The position numbers and the translations under genes were made by a program. Under the pieces are notes generated by a model that was given only the letters and a program-made list of their open reading frames with translations, was not told where the DNA came from and searched no databases. DNA of 64,000 nucleotides from Streptomyces sp. TLI_053 (GTDB taxonomy: Bacteria; Actinomycetota; Actinomycetes; Streptomycetales; Streptomycetaceae), in assembly GCF_900105395.1 (NCBI RefSeq), contig NZ_LT629775.1, forward strand, positions 4,858,001 to 4,922,000, in the 5' to 3' direction. Each line of letters opens with the position of its first letter. Positions within the stretch are counted from its first letter, which is position 1. This document shows, one piece after another, positions 51,080 to 59,338 of the stretch.

Positions 51080-52045
51080 GTGAGCGACGTCCGTAACGTG
51101 ATCATCATCGGTTCCGGCCCCGCCGGCTACACCGCCGCCCTCTACACGGCCCGCGCCTCCCTCAAGCCCCTGGTCTTCGAGGGTGCCGTCACCGCCGGTG
51201 GCGCGCTGATGAACACCACCGAGGTCGAGAACTTCCCCGGCTTCCGGGACGGCATCATGGGTCCCGAGCTGATGGACAACATGCGGGCCCAGGCCGAGCG
51301 CTTCGGCGCCGAGCTGATCCCCGACGACATCGTCTCGGTCGACCTCACCGGTGACATCAAGACCGTCACCGACTCCGAGGGCAATGTGCACAAGGCCCGC
51401 GCGGTGATCGTCACCACCGGCTCCCAGCACCGCAAGCTGGAGCTGCCCAACGAGGACAAGCTGTCCGGCCGGGGCGTCTCCTGGTGCGCGACCTGCGACG
51501 GCTTCTTCTTCCGCGACCAGGACATCGCGGTGGTCGGCGGCGGCGACACCGCCCTGGAGGAGGCGACCTTCCTCTCCCGCTTCGCCCGCAGCGTCAAGGT
51601 CGTCCACCGCCGGGACACCCTGCGCGCCTCCAAGGCGATGCAGGAGCGCGCGTTCGCGGACGAGAAGATCAGCTTCGAGTGGGACAGCGCGGTCGAGGCC
51701 ATCCACGGCGACCCGAAGCTGACCGGTGTCACCCTGCGCGACACCACCACCGGCGAGCTGCGCGAGCTCCCGGTCACCGGCCTCTTCATCGCGATCGGCC
51801 ACGACCCGCGCACCGAGCTCTTCAAGGGCCAGCTGGAGCTCGACGCCGAGGGCTACCTCAAGGTCGAGGCCCCCTCCACCCGTACCAACATCCCGGGTGT
51901 CTTCGCCGCCGGCGACGTGGTCGACCACACCTACCGCCAGGCCATCACCGCCTCCGGCACCGGCTGCTCGGCCGCCCTGGACGCCGAGCGCTACCTCGCC
52001 TCGCTGGCCGACCTGGAGGCCCAGGCCGCCACCGTCGCGGTCTGA
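51080..52045 (+). CDS. trxB: Thioredoxin reductase
   Basis: A 321-residue FAD enzyme that reduces thioredoxin with NADPH. FAD loop GSGPAGYTAA at 11-20, redox pair Cys136/Cys139 in SWCATCDGFFF, NADPH motif GGGDTALEEA, and the C-terminal FAD segment GVFAAGDVVDHTYRQ. GTG at 51080 with CCAGGAGA 7 bases upstream. It is preceded by a SigR-type promoter and followed after 133 bases by thioredoxin, the standard disulfide-stress operon. Confidence 0.97.
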   Translation: MSDVRNVIIIGSGPAGYTAALYTARASLKPLVFEGAVTAGGALMNTTEVENFPGFRDGIMGPELMDNMRAQAERFGAELIPDDIVSVDLTGDIKTVTDSEGNVHKARAVIVTTGSQHRKLELPNEDKLSGRGVSWCATCDGFFFRDQDIAVVGGGDTALEEATFLSRFARSVKVVHRRDTLRASKAMQERAFADEKISFEWDSAVEAIHGDPKLTGVTLRDTTTGELRELPVTGLFIAIGHDPRTELFKGQLELDAEGYLKVEAPSTRTNIPGVFAAGDVVDHTYRQAITASGTGCSAALDAERYLASLADLEAQAATVAV

Positions 52046-52075
52046 CCCGAAGCGATCCACCGTAAGGGCGGGCGC

Positions 52076-52089
52076 GTTCCACGTGGAGC
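52076..52089. other. Degenerate parS-like palindrome (trxB-trxA spacer)
   Basis: GTTCCACGTGGAGC keeps the CACGTG centre of parS with three differences, and lies in an inverted repeat (GGGCGGGCGC...GCGCACCCGCC). Whether ParB binds it is open. Confidence 0.35.
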
Positions 52090-52178
52090 GCACCCGCCCC
52101 GCCGGGACGAAACAGATCCGCCCCGTGCGGTGTTGTAGCCCTGGCAGCCCCTCGCCCGTTTGACCCCTAGGAGTGACC

Positions 52179-52505
52179 GTGGCCGGCGCCACCACCACCG
52201 TGACCGACGCGACGTTCGATGCGGACGTCCTCAAGAGCGACAAGCCCGTTCTCGTCGACTTCTGGGCCGAATGGTGCGGCCCGTGCCGTCAGGTCGCCCC
52301 GGTCCTGGAGGAGATCGCGGCCGAGCACGGCGACAAGCTCACCATCGCCAAGCTCGACGTCGACGCGAACCAGCAGACCGCCGCGACGTACAACGTGATT
52401 TCCATCCCGACCCTGATCCTCTACAAGAACGGCGAGCCGGTGAAGCAGATCACCGGGGCCCGTCCGAAGGCCGCGCTGCTGCGCGAGCTGGACGGCCTGA
52501 TCTAG
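52179..52505 (+). CDS. trxA: Thioredoxin
   Basis: A 108-residue thioredoxin with the active site WCGPC (Cys33, Cys36) in DFWAEWCGPCRQ, and the cis-proline in ISIPTLILYKNGE. GTG at 52179 has AGGAG 5 bases upstream; a GTG at 52173 overlaps that site. It follows trxB in the SigR-dependent region. A 17-bp hairpin follows. Confidence 0.97.
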   Translation: MAGATTTVTDATFDADVLKSDKPVLVDFWAEWCGPCRQVAPVLEEIAAEHGDKLTIAKLDVDANQQTAATYNVISIPTLILYKNGEPVKQITGARPKAALLRELDGLI

Positions 52506-52525
52506 GTCCGTTCCCCCGGAACGCC

Positions 52526-52563
52526 ACGAGGGCGGGACTCCCCACCGGGAGTCCCGCCCTCGT
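52526..52563. terminator. Strong hairpin between trxA and the acetyltransferase gene
   Basis: Perfect 17-base arms (52526-52542 and 52547-52563) with a 4-base loop, downstream of trxA and facing the convergent GNAT gene. Confidence 0.9.
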
Positions 52564-52631
52564 CCGTTGTCCCCAGCCCTCCGGGAGACCGTCCCGGAGG
52601 TCGCCCGGAGCGCTCGGAACGCCCGGAGCAC

Positions 52632-53249
52632 TCAGAACGGCCGGAGCGCCGGCTCCTTCCGGCCGCCGCCCAGCAGCCGCTCCAGCGCCCCCTCCACGTC
52701 CCCCCGCCAGGAGAGCGTGTTCCGCGCCTCCAGCCGCAGCCGCGGATAGCGGTGGTGCGGGCGGACCGTCTTGAAGCCCACCGCCAGCAGGTGCTCGGCC
52801 GGCAGCACACAGCTGACCGGCTGCCGCCCCACCGCCCCGAACGCCTCGATCGCCCGGAAGCCCCGGCCCAGCAGGTCCTTGGCCACCGTCTGCACCAGCA
52901 CCCGGCCGATCCCCTGCCGCTGGAAGCCCGGCAGCACCCGGCTGACCATCAGCTGGACGGCGTCCGAGGCCACCGGGCTGGTCGGGAAGGACTGCGAACG
53001 CGGCACGTACGCGGGCGGGGCGTAGAGCACGAACCCGGCCGGCTGCTCGTCCACGTAGACGACCCGGCCGCAGGACCCCCACTCCAGCAGCACGGCGGAG
53101 ATCCACCCCTCCTTCTCCAGCTCCGGCTCGCCGGACTCCACCGCCGCCCGGCCGCTGACCGGGTCCAGCTCCCAGAACACACAGGAGCGGCAGGTCGACG
53201 GCAGGTCCGCGAGGTTGTCCAGCGTCAACGGAACGATCCGGCGTCCCAT
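52632..53249 (-). CDS. GNAT-family N-acetyltransferase
   Basis: A 205-residue acetyltransferase. The acetyl-CoA motif is LPGFQRQGIGRVLVQTVAKDLL (about 120-140), with beta strands CGRVVYVDEQPAGFVLYAPP before it. The N terminus has TCRSCVFWELDP, a possible metal-binding Cys pair seen in relatives next to parB. The ATG at 53249 has GAGGAGG 8 bases upstream. The substrate is unknown. The gene occupies a conserved position between trxA and parB in Streptomyces. Confidence 0.85.
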   Translation of the reverse strand: MGRRIVPLTLDNLADLPSTCRSCVFWELDPVSGRAAVESGEPELEKEGWISAVLLEWGSCGRVVYVDEQPAGFVLYAPPAYVPRSQSFPTSPVASDAVQLMVSRVLPGFQRQGIGRVLVQTVAKDLLGRGFRAIEAFGAVGRQPVSCVLPAEHLLAVGFKTVRPHHRYPRLRLEARNTLSWRGDVEGALERLLGGGRKEPALRPF

Positions 53250-53298
53250 GCCCCGCACCTCCTCGTCCACTCCACAACCGAGCATTCCCCCCGAACGC

Positions 53299-53352
53299 CG
53301 ATGGGTGCATGTTTCACGTGAAACAGCGCCCACGTGGAACATGCACCCATCG
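53299..53352 (-). terminator. 22-bp inverted repeat enclosing parS, downstream of parB
   Basis: Arms of 22 bases (53299-53320 and 53331-53352), one mismatch, 10-base loop. The left arm contains the first 10 bases of an exact parS; the right arm carries a degenerate half. Position (21 bases after the parB stop) and strength suit a terminator for the parAB transcript. Confidence 0.8.
53311..53324. other. parS centromere site downstream of parB
   Basis: Exact GTTTCACGTGAAAC, overlapping the left arm and loop of a long inverted repeat; see the separate hairpin entry. Confidence 0.93.
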
Positions 53353-53372
53353 CGTACCGCGATCGGCCCGGT

Positions 53373-54440
53373 TCAGCCCTGCGACAGCCGCAGTCCGTCC
53401 TCACCGGGCGCGAGGCTGTCCAGGATCCGGTTGAGGTCCTCCACGGAGCCGAACTCCAGCACCACCTTGCCCTTGCCGAGCTTGCCGGCGCGCTGCGAGA
53501 CCTCGACCTTCACCCGGGTCTCGAAGCGGTCGGAGAGCCGGCTCGCCAGATCGTTGAAGGCCGGCGAGAGGATCTTCCCAGCCTTGGGCGCCTGGCGCTT
53601 GGGCCGCTCCTCCCGGTCCATCAGCGCGACGATCTCCTCGGTGGTCCGCACCGAGAGCCCCTCCGCGACGATCCGCTTGGCAAGCTCCTCCTGCCGCTCC
53701 GGGTCCGGCGCCCCGAGCAGCGCCCGGGCGTGGCCCGCGGTGAGCACCCCCGAGGCCACCCGCCGCTGGACCGCCGGCGGCAGCTTCAGCAGCCGCAGGG
53801 TGTTGGACACGTGCGAACGCGAGCGCCCGATCCGGTCCGCCAGTTCGTCGTGGGTGCAGGAGAAGTCCCGCAGCAGCTGGTCGTAGGCGGCCGCCTCCTC
53901 CAGCGGGTTGAGCTCCGCCCGGTGCAGGTTCTCCAGCAGGGCGTCCAGCAGCAGCTTGTCGTCCTCGGTGGCCCGGACGATCGCCGGGATCTGCTCGAGC
54001 CCGGCCTCCCGGGAGGCCCGCCAGCGCCGCTCGCCCATGATGAGCTCGAAGCGCCCCGGCGCGGACTGGCGCACCACCACCGGCTGGAGCAGTCCCACCT
54101 CCTTGATCGAGGCGACCAGCTGGGCCAGCTTGTCCTCGTCGAACACCTCGCGCGGCTGGCGCGGGTTGGGGGTGATCGCGTCCAGCGGCAGTTCGGCGAA
54201 GTAGGCGCCCTCCACCCGGGCGAGCTCCACCTCGGCGGCGGCCTGCTCCCGCAGACTCTCCGCGGCGGCCTTGGCCGCCAGCGTGCCCCGGCCCGAGGGC
54301 AGTGTCGGCACCGCCGTCGGCGACGCCGCTCCGGACGGGGCCACCGCGGGCTGCGCCGCGCCCCCGGCCCCTCCACCCGCCGGGGCCACCGGGGAGATCA
54401 GCGCCCCGAGTCCTCGTCCCAGACCCCTGCGACCACTCAC
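53373..54440 (-). CDS. parB: Chromosome partitioning protein ParB (parS-binding CTPase)
   Basis: A 355-residue ParB. Residues 1-15 (GRRGLGRGLGALI) form the ParA-stimulating tip. The CTP-binding domain has RQPREVF, LLQPVVVR and the motif GERRWRAS at 136-143. ENLHRAELNPLEEAAAY begins the helical part, and the helix-turn-helix is near 195-222 (TLRLLKLP at the end). The C-terminal dimerisation domain follows a basic linker. GTG at 54440 overlaps the parA stop (GTGA), so the two are translationally coupled. It binds the seven parS sites in this window. Confidence 0.96.
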   Translation of the reverse strand: MSGRRGLGRGLGALISPVAPAGGGAGGAAQPAVAPSGAASPTAVPTLPSGRGTLAAKAAAESLREQAAAEVELARVEGAYFAELPLDAITPNPRQPREVFDEDKLAQLVASIKEVGLLQPVVVRQSAPGRFELIMGERRWRASREAGLEQIPAIVRATEDDKLLLDALLENLHRAELNPLEEAAAYDQLLRDFSCTHDELADRIGRSRSHVSNTLRLLKLPPAVQRRVASGVLTAGHARALLGAPDPERQEELAKRIVAEGLSVRTTEEIVALMDREERPKRQAPKAGKILSPAFNDLASRLSDRFETRVKVEVSQRAGKLGKGKVVLEFGSVEDLNRILDSLAPGEDGLRLSQG

Positions 54441-55414
54441 CGATTGCCCTCCGTCGTACCGTGCTGTGCCACCGGGGCGCCCTGCTGCCCCGAACCGTCC
54501 CGCTGCTGCCCCACCAACGAGCCGCCGCCCGCGGCGGGCACCGCCCGCAGCGCCAGCTCCCGGGCCGCCTCCAGGTAGGAGAGCGCACCGGTGGAGCCGG
54601 GGTCGTAGGTGAGCACCGTCTGACCGTAGCTGGGCGCCTCCGAGATCCGGACCGAGCGCGGGATCGCGGTGTGCAGGACCTCCTGCGGGAAGTGCGTCCG
54701 GACCTCCTCCGCCACCTGGGCGGCCAGCCTGGTCCGGGCGTCGTACATGGTGAGCAGGATGGTGGAGACGTGCAGCGCCGGGTTGAGGTGCGCCCGGACC
54801 AGCTCGACGTTGCGCAGCAGCTGGCCGAGGCCCTCCAGCGCGTAGTACTCGCACTGGATCGGGATCAGCACCTCCTGGCCGGCGACCAGGGCGTTGACCG
54901 TCAGCAGGCCGAGCGAGGGCGGGCAGTCGATCAGGATGTAGTCCAGCGGCTGCTCGTACGCGGCGATGGCGCGCTGCAGCCGGCTCTCCCGGGCCACCAG
55001 CGAGACCAGCTCGATCTCCGCACCGGCCAGGTCGATGGTGGCGGGGACGCAGAACAGCCCCTCGACCTCGACCACCGGCTGGACCACATCGGCCAGCGGC
55101 TTGCCCTCCACCAGTACGTCGTAGATCGAGGGAACCTCGGCGTGGTGGTCGATGCCGAGCGCGGTCGAGGCGTTGCCCTGCGGGTCGAGGTCGACCACCA
55201 GCACCCGCAGCCCGTGCATGGCCAGCGAGGCGGCGAGGTTGACGGTGGTGGTGGTCTTGCCCACCCCGCCCTTCTGGTTGGCCACCACCATCACCCGGGT
55301 GGTGGCCGGCCGGGGCAGTCCTTCGCCCGCTCGGCCGATGGCCTGGACCGCAGCCTGGGCGGCACGCGCGATGGGCGTGTCATCGATCTGGTCGATGGTC
55401 TCCGAGTCCTGCAT
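54437..55414 (-). CDS. parA: Chromosome partitioning ATPase ParA
   Basis: A ParA/Soj ATPase, 325 residues from this start. The deviant Walker A is KGGVGKTTTT near residues 48-57, followed by the Walker A' DLDPQGN and Walker B ILIDCPPSLG. The C-terminal 35 residues are a Gly/Gln-rich tail. The ATG at 55414 has only a weak ribosome-binding site. The frame stays open upstream through two parS sites (reading PVSRETLS and MVFHVKRR), with alternative starts at 55516 or 55513, so the N terminus is uncertain by up to 34 residues. Confidence 0.93.
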   Translation of the reverse strand: MQDSETIDQIDDTPIARAAQAAVQAIGRAGEGLPRPATTRVMVVANQKGGVGKTTTTVNLAASLAMHGLRVLVVDLDPQGNASTALGIDHHAEVPSIYDVLVEGKPLADVVQPVVEVEGLFCVPATIDLAGAEIELVSLVARESRLQRAIAAYEQPLDYILIDCPPSLGLLTVNALVAGQEVLIPIQCEYYALEGLGQLLRNVELVRAHLNPALHVSTILLTMYDARTRLAAQVAEEVRTHFPQEVLHTAIPRSVRISEAPSYGQTVLTYDPGSTGALSYLEAARELALRAVPAAGGGSLVGQQRDGSGQQGAPVAQHGTTEGNR

Positions 55415-55424
55415 GGGGCTCAGT

Positions 55425-55438
55425 GTTTCACGTGAAAC
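55425..55438. other. parS centromere site upstream of parA (proximal)
   Basis: Exact GTTTCACGTGAAAC 11 bases before the chosen parA start. ParB bound here could repress parAB. Confidence 0.93.
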
Positions 55439-55497
55439 CGGAGCGGCAACAGTCACCGCCCGGCTGCGGGCGAGGATTCCCGAGAGCAGAGAGCGAC

Positions 55498-55511
55498 GTT
55501 TCACGTGAAAC
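55498..55511. other. parS centromere site upstream of parA (distal)
   Basis: Exact GTTTCACGTGAAAC, 73 bases from the proximal copy, or about seven turns of the helix. The pair brackets the likely parA promoter or leader. Confidence 0.93.
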
Positions 55512-55629
55512 ACCATGCCCGCAATGTCGGAATTCTGACGATGCGACACTCCGGTGGACCCCAGGTCGCCTGTCCGCCGCCCTCCCGTCACCGGACGGCC
55601 GGATACGCTCCGCGACCCCCGCGGACGAC

Positions 55630-55663
55630 CACGGGCGGGTGGTCCGAGGACCACCCGCCCGTG
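55630..55663 (-). terminator. Hairpin downstream of rsmG
   Basis: Perfect 16-base arms (55630-55645 and 55648-55663) with almost no loop, 20 bases past the rsmG stop. Confidence 0.8.
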
Positions 55664-55682
55664 TCGACTCCCGTTCCGCCGG

Positions 55683-56528
55683 TCAGCGGGGACGCCGCCG
55701 GGGGTTGCGGGCGCGGTCGCCGCCGCGGGTCGCGCCGCCGGCGGCGGCCCGGCCGGCCCTGGCCGCGGCCTTGGCCCGGCGGGTCGCCGCCCGCACGCCG
55801 CCCGGGCTCTCGCCCACCTTGACCTGGATCACCCGGGTCGAGGTCTCCAGGGTGCCGTCACCGACCGAGATCACCGACCACTCCACCCCGCCGAGCTTCG
55901 CCAGCCCGGCCCGCGAGTCGGCGAGCTCCTGCTCCGCACTGTCGCCCTTGAGCGCCAGCATCTGGCCGTGCGGCCGCAGCAGCGGGAGGCCCCAGCCGGC
56001 CAGCCGCTCCAGCGGCGCCACCGCACGGGCGGTCACCACCTCCACCGCGACCTTGCCGACCATCTCCTCGGCCCGGCCGCGGAGCACGGTGACGTTCTCC
56101 AGACCGAGCTCGCGGACCACCTCCTCCAGGAAGGTGGTCCGGCGCAGCAGCGGCTCCAGCAGGGTCACCGAGACGTCCGGGCGGGCCAGCGCCACCGGGA
56201 TGCCGGGCAGCCCGGCGCCGGAGCCGACGTCGCAGAGCGTGGTTCCGGCCGGCAGCAGCTCCGCGAGCACCGCGCAGTTCAGCACGTGGCGGTCCCAGAG
56301 CCGGGGCACCTCGCGCGGGCCGATCAGCCCCCGGGTCACGCCTTCGGTCGCCAGCAGCTCGGTGTAGCGGACGGCGGCGTCGAACCGCTCGCCGAAGACC
56401 TCCCGGGCGACGGCCGGCGGGGCGGGCGGCGGCTCGACCGCCGGCCGCCCACTCGCGGACGCGCTCCCGGCGTCCGGACCACCGGCCCCCGACTCCGGCT
56501 CTCCGGCAGGCACGCTCTCCGTGTCCAT
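55683..56528 (-). CDS. rsmG: 16S rRNA (guanine-527-N7) methyltransferase RsmG
   Basis: A 281-residue SAM-dependent methyltransferase (GidB) modifying G527 of 16S rRNA; loss gives low-level streptomycin resistance. It has LWDRHVLNCAVL and the SAM loop CDVGSGAGLPGIPVAL, then VTARAVAPLERLAGW. The first 45 residues and the last 45 (Arg/Ala-rich basic tail) are extra to the fold. The ATG at 56528 has GGAGAGG 5 bases upstream. The frame extends upstream through a parS site but without a start signal. Confidence 0.94.
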   Translation of the reverse strand: MDTESVPAGEPESGAGGPDAGSASASGRPAVEPPPAPPAVAREVFGERFDAAVRYTELLATEGVTRGLIGPREVPRLWDRHVLNCAVLAELLPAGTTLCDVGSGAGLPGIPVALARPDVSVTLLEPLLRRTTFLEEVVRELGLENVTVLRGRAEEMVGKVAVEVVTARAVAPLERLAGWGLPLLRPHGQMLALKGDSAEQELADSRAGLAKLGGVEWSVISVGDGTLETSTRVIQVKVGESPGGVRAATRRAKAAARAGRAAAGGATRGGDRARNPRRRPR

Positions 56529-56572
56529 CTCGACCTCTCCGCTCCCCGGATCCACCGACCCGCTCCTGCACC

Positions 56573-56586
56573 GTTTCACGTGAAAC
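56573..56586. other. parS centromere site upstream of rsmG
   Basis: Exact GTTTCACGTGAAAC in the jag-rsmG spacer, 45 bases before the rsmG start; the closest parS site to oriC here, about 5.3 kb away. Confidence 0.93.
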
Positions 56587-56668
56587 ATCTCTCGCCGGGC
56601 CAGCGCCCCGCGAAGGGACGACGACCCCGCCCGCGCGTGGCGGACGGGGTCGGGTCCTCGTGTCGCTT

Positions 56669-56690
56669 GCCGGCCGCCCTGGCGGCCGGC
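56669..56690 (-). terminator. Hairpin downstream of jag
   Basis: Perfect 10-base GC arms (56669-56678 and 56681-56690), 14 bases past the stop codon. It could attenuate readthrough from jag into rsmG. Confidence 0.6.
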
Positions 56691-56703
56691 GGTCGCCCGG
56701 CCG

Positions 56704-57234
56704 TCAGGCCGGCAGCACGACCACGCAACGCTGGGGCTCCTCGCCCTCCGACTCACTGCGCAGACCGGCCGCGGCCACCGCGTCGTGGACGACCTTGCGC
56801 TCGAACGGGGTCATCGGACGCAGCTTGACCTGCTCCCCGGAGCTCTTCACCTGCTCCGCGGCCTCGGACCCGAGGGTTGCCAGCTCCGTGCGCTTGCGGG
56901 CCCGGAACCCGGCGATGTCCAGCATGAGGCGGCTGCGCTCGCCGGTCTCCCGGTGGACGGCCAACCGGGTCAGCTCCTGCAGCGCCTCCAGCACCTCGCC
57001 GTCCTGGCCGACCAGCCGATGCAGGGCCCGGTCGTTGCCGTCGCTGACGATGGAGACCAGGGCACGGTCGCCCTCGACGTCCATGTCGATGTCACCGTCG
57101 AGGTCCGCGATGTCGAGCAGACCCTCCAGGTAGTCCGCCGCGATGTCGCCCTCCTGCTCCAGGCGGGCGACGATGTTCTCGTCGGCGCCGGGGGCGGCCT
57201 CGGCCTCGACGGCGGAGGTGGTGCCTTCCGTCAC
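56704..57234 (-). CDS. jag: Jag/KhpB-type RNA-binding protein (KH and R3H domains)
   Basis: A 176-residue protein. The KH-like part (about 40-105, with LVGQDGEVLEALQELTRLAVHRETG) is followed by the R3H domain (about 120-176, MTPFERKVVHDAVAAAGLRSESEG). The N-terminal Jag-N domain of Gram-positive relatives is absent. It binds RNA, possibly with KhpA, and affects cell shape in other bacteria. It lies 85 bases downstream of yidC in the conserved rpmH-rnpA-yidD-yidC-jag order. GTG at 57234. Confidence 0.92.
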   Translation of the reverse strand: MTEGTTSAVEAEAAPGADENIVARLEQEGDIAADYLEGLLDIADLDGDIDMDVEGDRALVSIVSDGNDRALHRLVGQDGEVLEALQELTRLAVHRETGERSRLMLDIAGFRARKRTELATLGSEAAEQVKSSGEQVKLRPMTPFERKVVHDAVAAAGLRSESEGEEPQRCVVVLPA

Positions 57235-57318
57235 TGATGGACTCCTTCGGAGATGGGCCCGGTTGGTGGGCCGGTAACGAGGTTCAGGGGGCCGCGGCGG
57301 CGGATCGGACCGGGCCGG

Positions 57319-58527
57319 TCACTTCTTCTTCGGCCGCTGCCCGCCGCGCTTGGGCTGCTGACGGCCGCCCTGCTGACGGGTCGGGGCCGGCTTGGCACCC
57401 GCCGGACGGGCCGCGGTCTGCTTGGCGGAACCGGCGGAACCGGCCGCTCCGGCCGCACCGGCCGCACCGGCACTCGCGGCGTCGGTCGGGTCCGCGGACG
57501 TCGAGTCGGCCGGCACCGCGTCGGCGGACTGGCCGGACGGGGCGTCCTTGGTCAAGCTCGCCGGCTGGCCGGCACCGTGCTGGCGCTGCGACTTGGTCTG
57601 CTTCCGCGGCTGCTGGCGGCGCACCTGCACCGACTCCTCCACCACGGCCTCGGCGGTGGCGGCCGACTTCTTCGCCGGCAGCAGGCCCCAGAGCGGGCCC
57701 TGGACGACCGAGCCGTCCGGGTTCAGCCGGCCCTGCTTCTTCAGCCGCTCCTGACGCTCGTCCCAGGCCTTGCTGCCCGGCGTCGGGTTGTTGCGGATGA
57801 CGATCAGCTGCTGGCCCATCGACCAGATGTTGGTGGTCAGCCAGTAGACCAGGACACCGACGGGGAAGTTGATGCCCATCACGGCGAACATGATCGGGAA
57901 GACGTACATCAGCATCTTCTGCTGCTGCATGAACGGCGTCTTCACGGTGAGGTCGACGTTCTTCGTCATCAGCTGGCGCTGGGTGACGAACTGCGAGAGC
58001 GACATCAGGACGATCATCACGGCGACGACGATCTTGACGCTGACCTCGCTGCTGCCGACGAAGGTCGCCGAGAGCGGGGCACCGAAGATGTGGGCCTGCT
58101 GGGCGCTGTCCAGCAGGGTGCCGTCGATCACGCCGATCGGCTTGCCGTCGGCGACCTTGGCGAGCACGCCGTAGAGCGCGGTGAAGAACGGCGCCTGCAC
58201 GATGATGGGAAGGCAGCTGGAGAACGGGTTGGTACCCGCCTCCTTGTACAGCTTCATCATCTCTTCGGACTGGCGCTGGCGGTCGTTCTTGTACCGCTCC
58301 TGGATGGCCTTCATCTTCGGCTGGATCGCCTGCATGGCCCGGGTCGCCTTGATCTGCTTCACGAAGAGCGGGATCAGGCAGATCCGGATGACGACCACCA
58401 TCGAGGCGATGGCCAGACCCCAGGCCCAGCCGCCGTTCGGATCGAAGACGTGGCTGTACAGCGAGTGGAACTGGACGATGATCCAGGACACCGCTGTGTA
58501 CAAGGGGTTGAGGAAGGAGAAGGTCAC
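57319..58527 (-). CDS. yidC: Membrane protein insertase YidC/OxaI
   Basis: A 402-residue insertase that places proteins in the membrane alone or with SecYEG. Five helices with the positively charged cytoplasmic loop KATRAMQAIQPKMKAIQERYKNDRQRQSEEMMKLY, then NPFSSCLPIIVQAPFF and GVLVYWLTTNIWSMGQQ, all family markers. Unlike proteobacterial YidC there is no large periplasmic domain. The C-terminal 140 residues are basic and Ala/Gln-rich (ending QRPKKK), suited to ribosome contact. GTG 58527 overlaps the yidD stop by 4 bases; AGGAG lies upstream. Confidence 0.96.
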   Translation of the reverse strand: MTFSFLNPLYTAVSWIIVQFHSLYSHVFDPNGGWAWGLAIASMVVVIRICLIPLFVKQIKATRAMQAIQPKMKAIQERYKNDRQRQSEEMMKLYKEAGTNPFSSCLPIIVQAPFFTALYGVLAKVADGKPIGVIDGTLLDSAQQAHIFGAPLSATFVGSSEVSVKIVVAVMIVLMSLSQFVTQRQLMTKNVDLTVKTPFMQQQKMLMYVFPIMFAVMGINFPVGVLVYWLTTNIWSMGQQLIVIRNNPTPGSKAWDERQERLKKQGRLNPDGSVVQGPLWGLLPAKKSAATAEAVVEESVQVRRQQPRKQTKSQRQHGAGQPASLTKDAPSGQSADAVPADSTSADPTDAASAGAAGAAGAAGSAGSAKQTAARPAGAKPAPTRQQGGRQQPKRGGQRPKKK

Positions 58528-58895
58528 CGGTCAGGCTCCTTGGACATTGGGATCGGCCCCACGGGGCCAATGGTCGCCGGGCCCTCTGGGTCCGGACCGG
58601 CGGGGGGCATGATCACCGGCTGGTCGGCGGCGGACCGGCCCTTCAGCCGGTCCCGCAGCCGGCGGTGCCACACCGGATGCTTGCGCGGCGGGACATGGTC
58701 GACCCCACCGGGCGTCCATGGATTGCAGCGCAGAATGCGCCACACGGTCAGTGCGCCGCCCTTCACCGCTCCGTGCGTCCGCACGGCCTCGAAGCCGTAG
58801 TGCGAGCAGGAGGGGTAGTAGCGGCACACCGGACCGAGCAGTGGGCTGATGGTCCACTGGTAGACCCTGATCAGACCCATCAGCAGGTACTTCAT
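58524..58895 (-). CDS. yidD: Membrane protein insertion efficiency factor YidD
   Basis: A 123-residue protein with the YidD core (residues 1-75): MGLIRVYQWTISPLLGPVCRYYPSCSHYGFEAV and RILRCNPWTPGGVDHVP. The two conserved Cys pairs are seen. A Pro-rich tail of about 50 residues is extra. The ATG overlaps the rnpA stop codon and its stop overlaps the yidC start, so three genes are coupled. Confidence 0.95.
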   Translation of the reverse strand: MKYLLMGLIRVYQWTISPLLGPVCRYYPSCSHYGFEAVRTHGAVKGGALTVWRILRCNPWTPGGVDHVPPRKHPVWHRRLRDRLKGRSAADQPVIMPPAGPDPEGPATIGPVGPIPMSKEPDR

Positions 58896-59320
58896 CGACC
58901 TGCTCCCGTCGGCGCCGAAACAGCATGCTCGGCCTTGAGCAGCCGTTTGAGCGCCGCGTCCAGGTCACGTTCGAGTTCCTGGTACGAGGCGGACGCGGCC
59001 GGAGGCAGCGCACGCACCACTATCAGGCTACCGGCGGGCAGCCGGGACAGACGATCACGCACAAGGTGCCGCAACCGGCGCTTGACCAGGTTGCGGGTGA
59101 CCGCCGGGCCGACGGCCTTGCTCACGACGAAACCCGCACGCGCCGAAGGAGTCCCCTCGGCGACGTGCGGGCGGATGTCGCTGGTCCGGTCGGTGTGCTC
59201 CCCCGAGCCGTCCTCTCTGGCGAGATGGACGACCAACAGGGGCTTACCGGCCCGACGACCGCGTTTGACCGCGGTCGCGAAGTCCTGGCGCCGCCGCAGC
59301 CGATTCTCGGAGGGCAGCAC
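58892..59320 (-). CDS. rnpA: Ribonuclease P protein component
   Basis: A 142-residue protein that helps the RNase P RNA cut tRNA precursors. Key motif: AVTRNLVKRRLRHLVRDRL (RNR-type helix). It starts MLPSENRLRRRQDFATAVKRG. GTG at 59320, 18 bases after rpmH. The 16 or so residues around REDGSGEHTDRTSDIRPHVAEG are an insertion common in streptomycetes. Confidence 0.96.
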   Translation of the reverse strand: MLPSENRLRRRQDFATAVKRGRRAGKPLLVVHLAREDGSGEHTDRTSDIRPHVAEGTPSARAGFVVSKAVGPAVTRNLVKRRLRHLVRDRLSRLPAGSLIVVRALPPAASASYQELERDLDAALKRLLKAEHAVSAPTGAGR

Positions 59321-59338
59321 AGCAGACTCTGGTGCGGA

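Noticed and set aside
57231..57473. An 80-codon frame between yidC and jag on the minus strand
   Set aside because: It overlaps yidC out of frame, is almost pure Pro/Arg/Val/Ser, and has no start signal.
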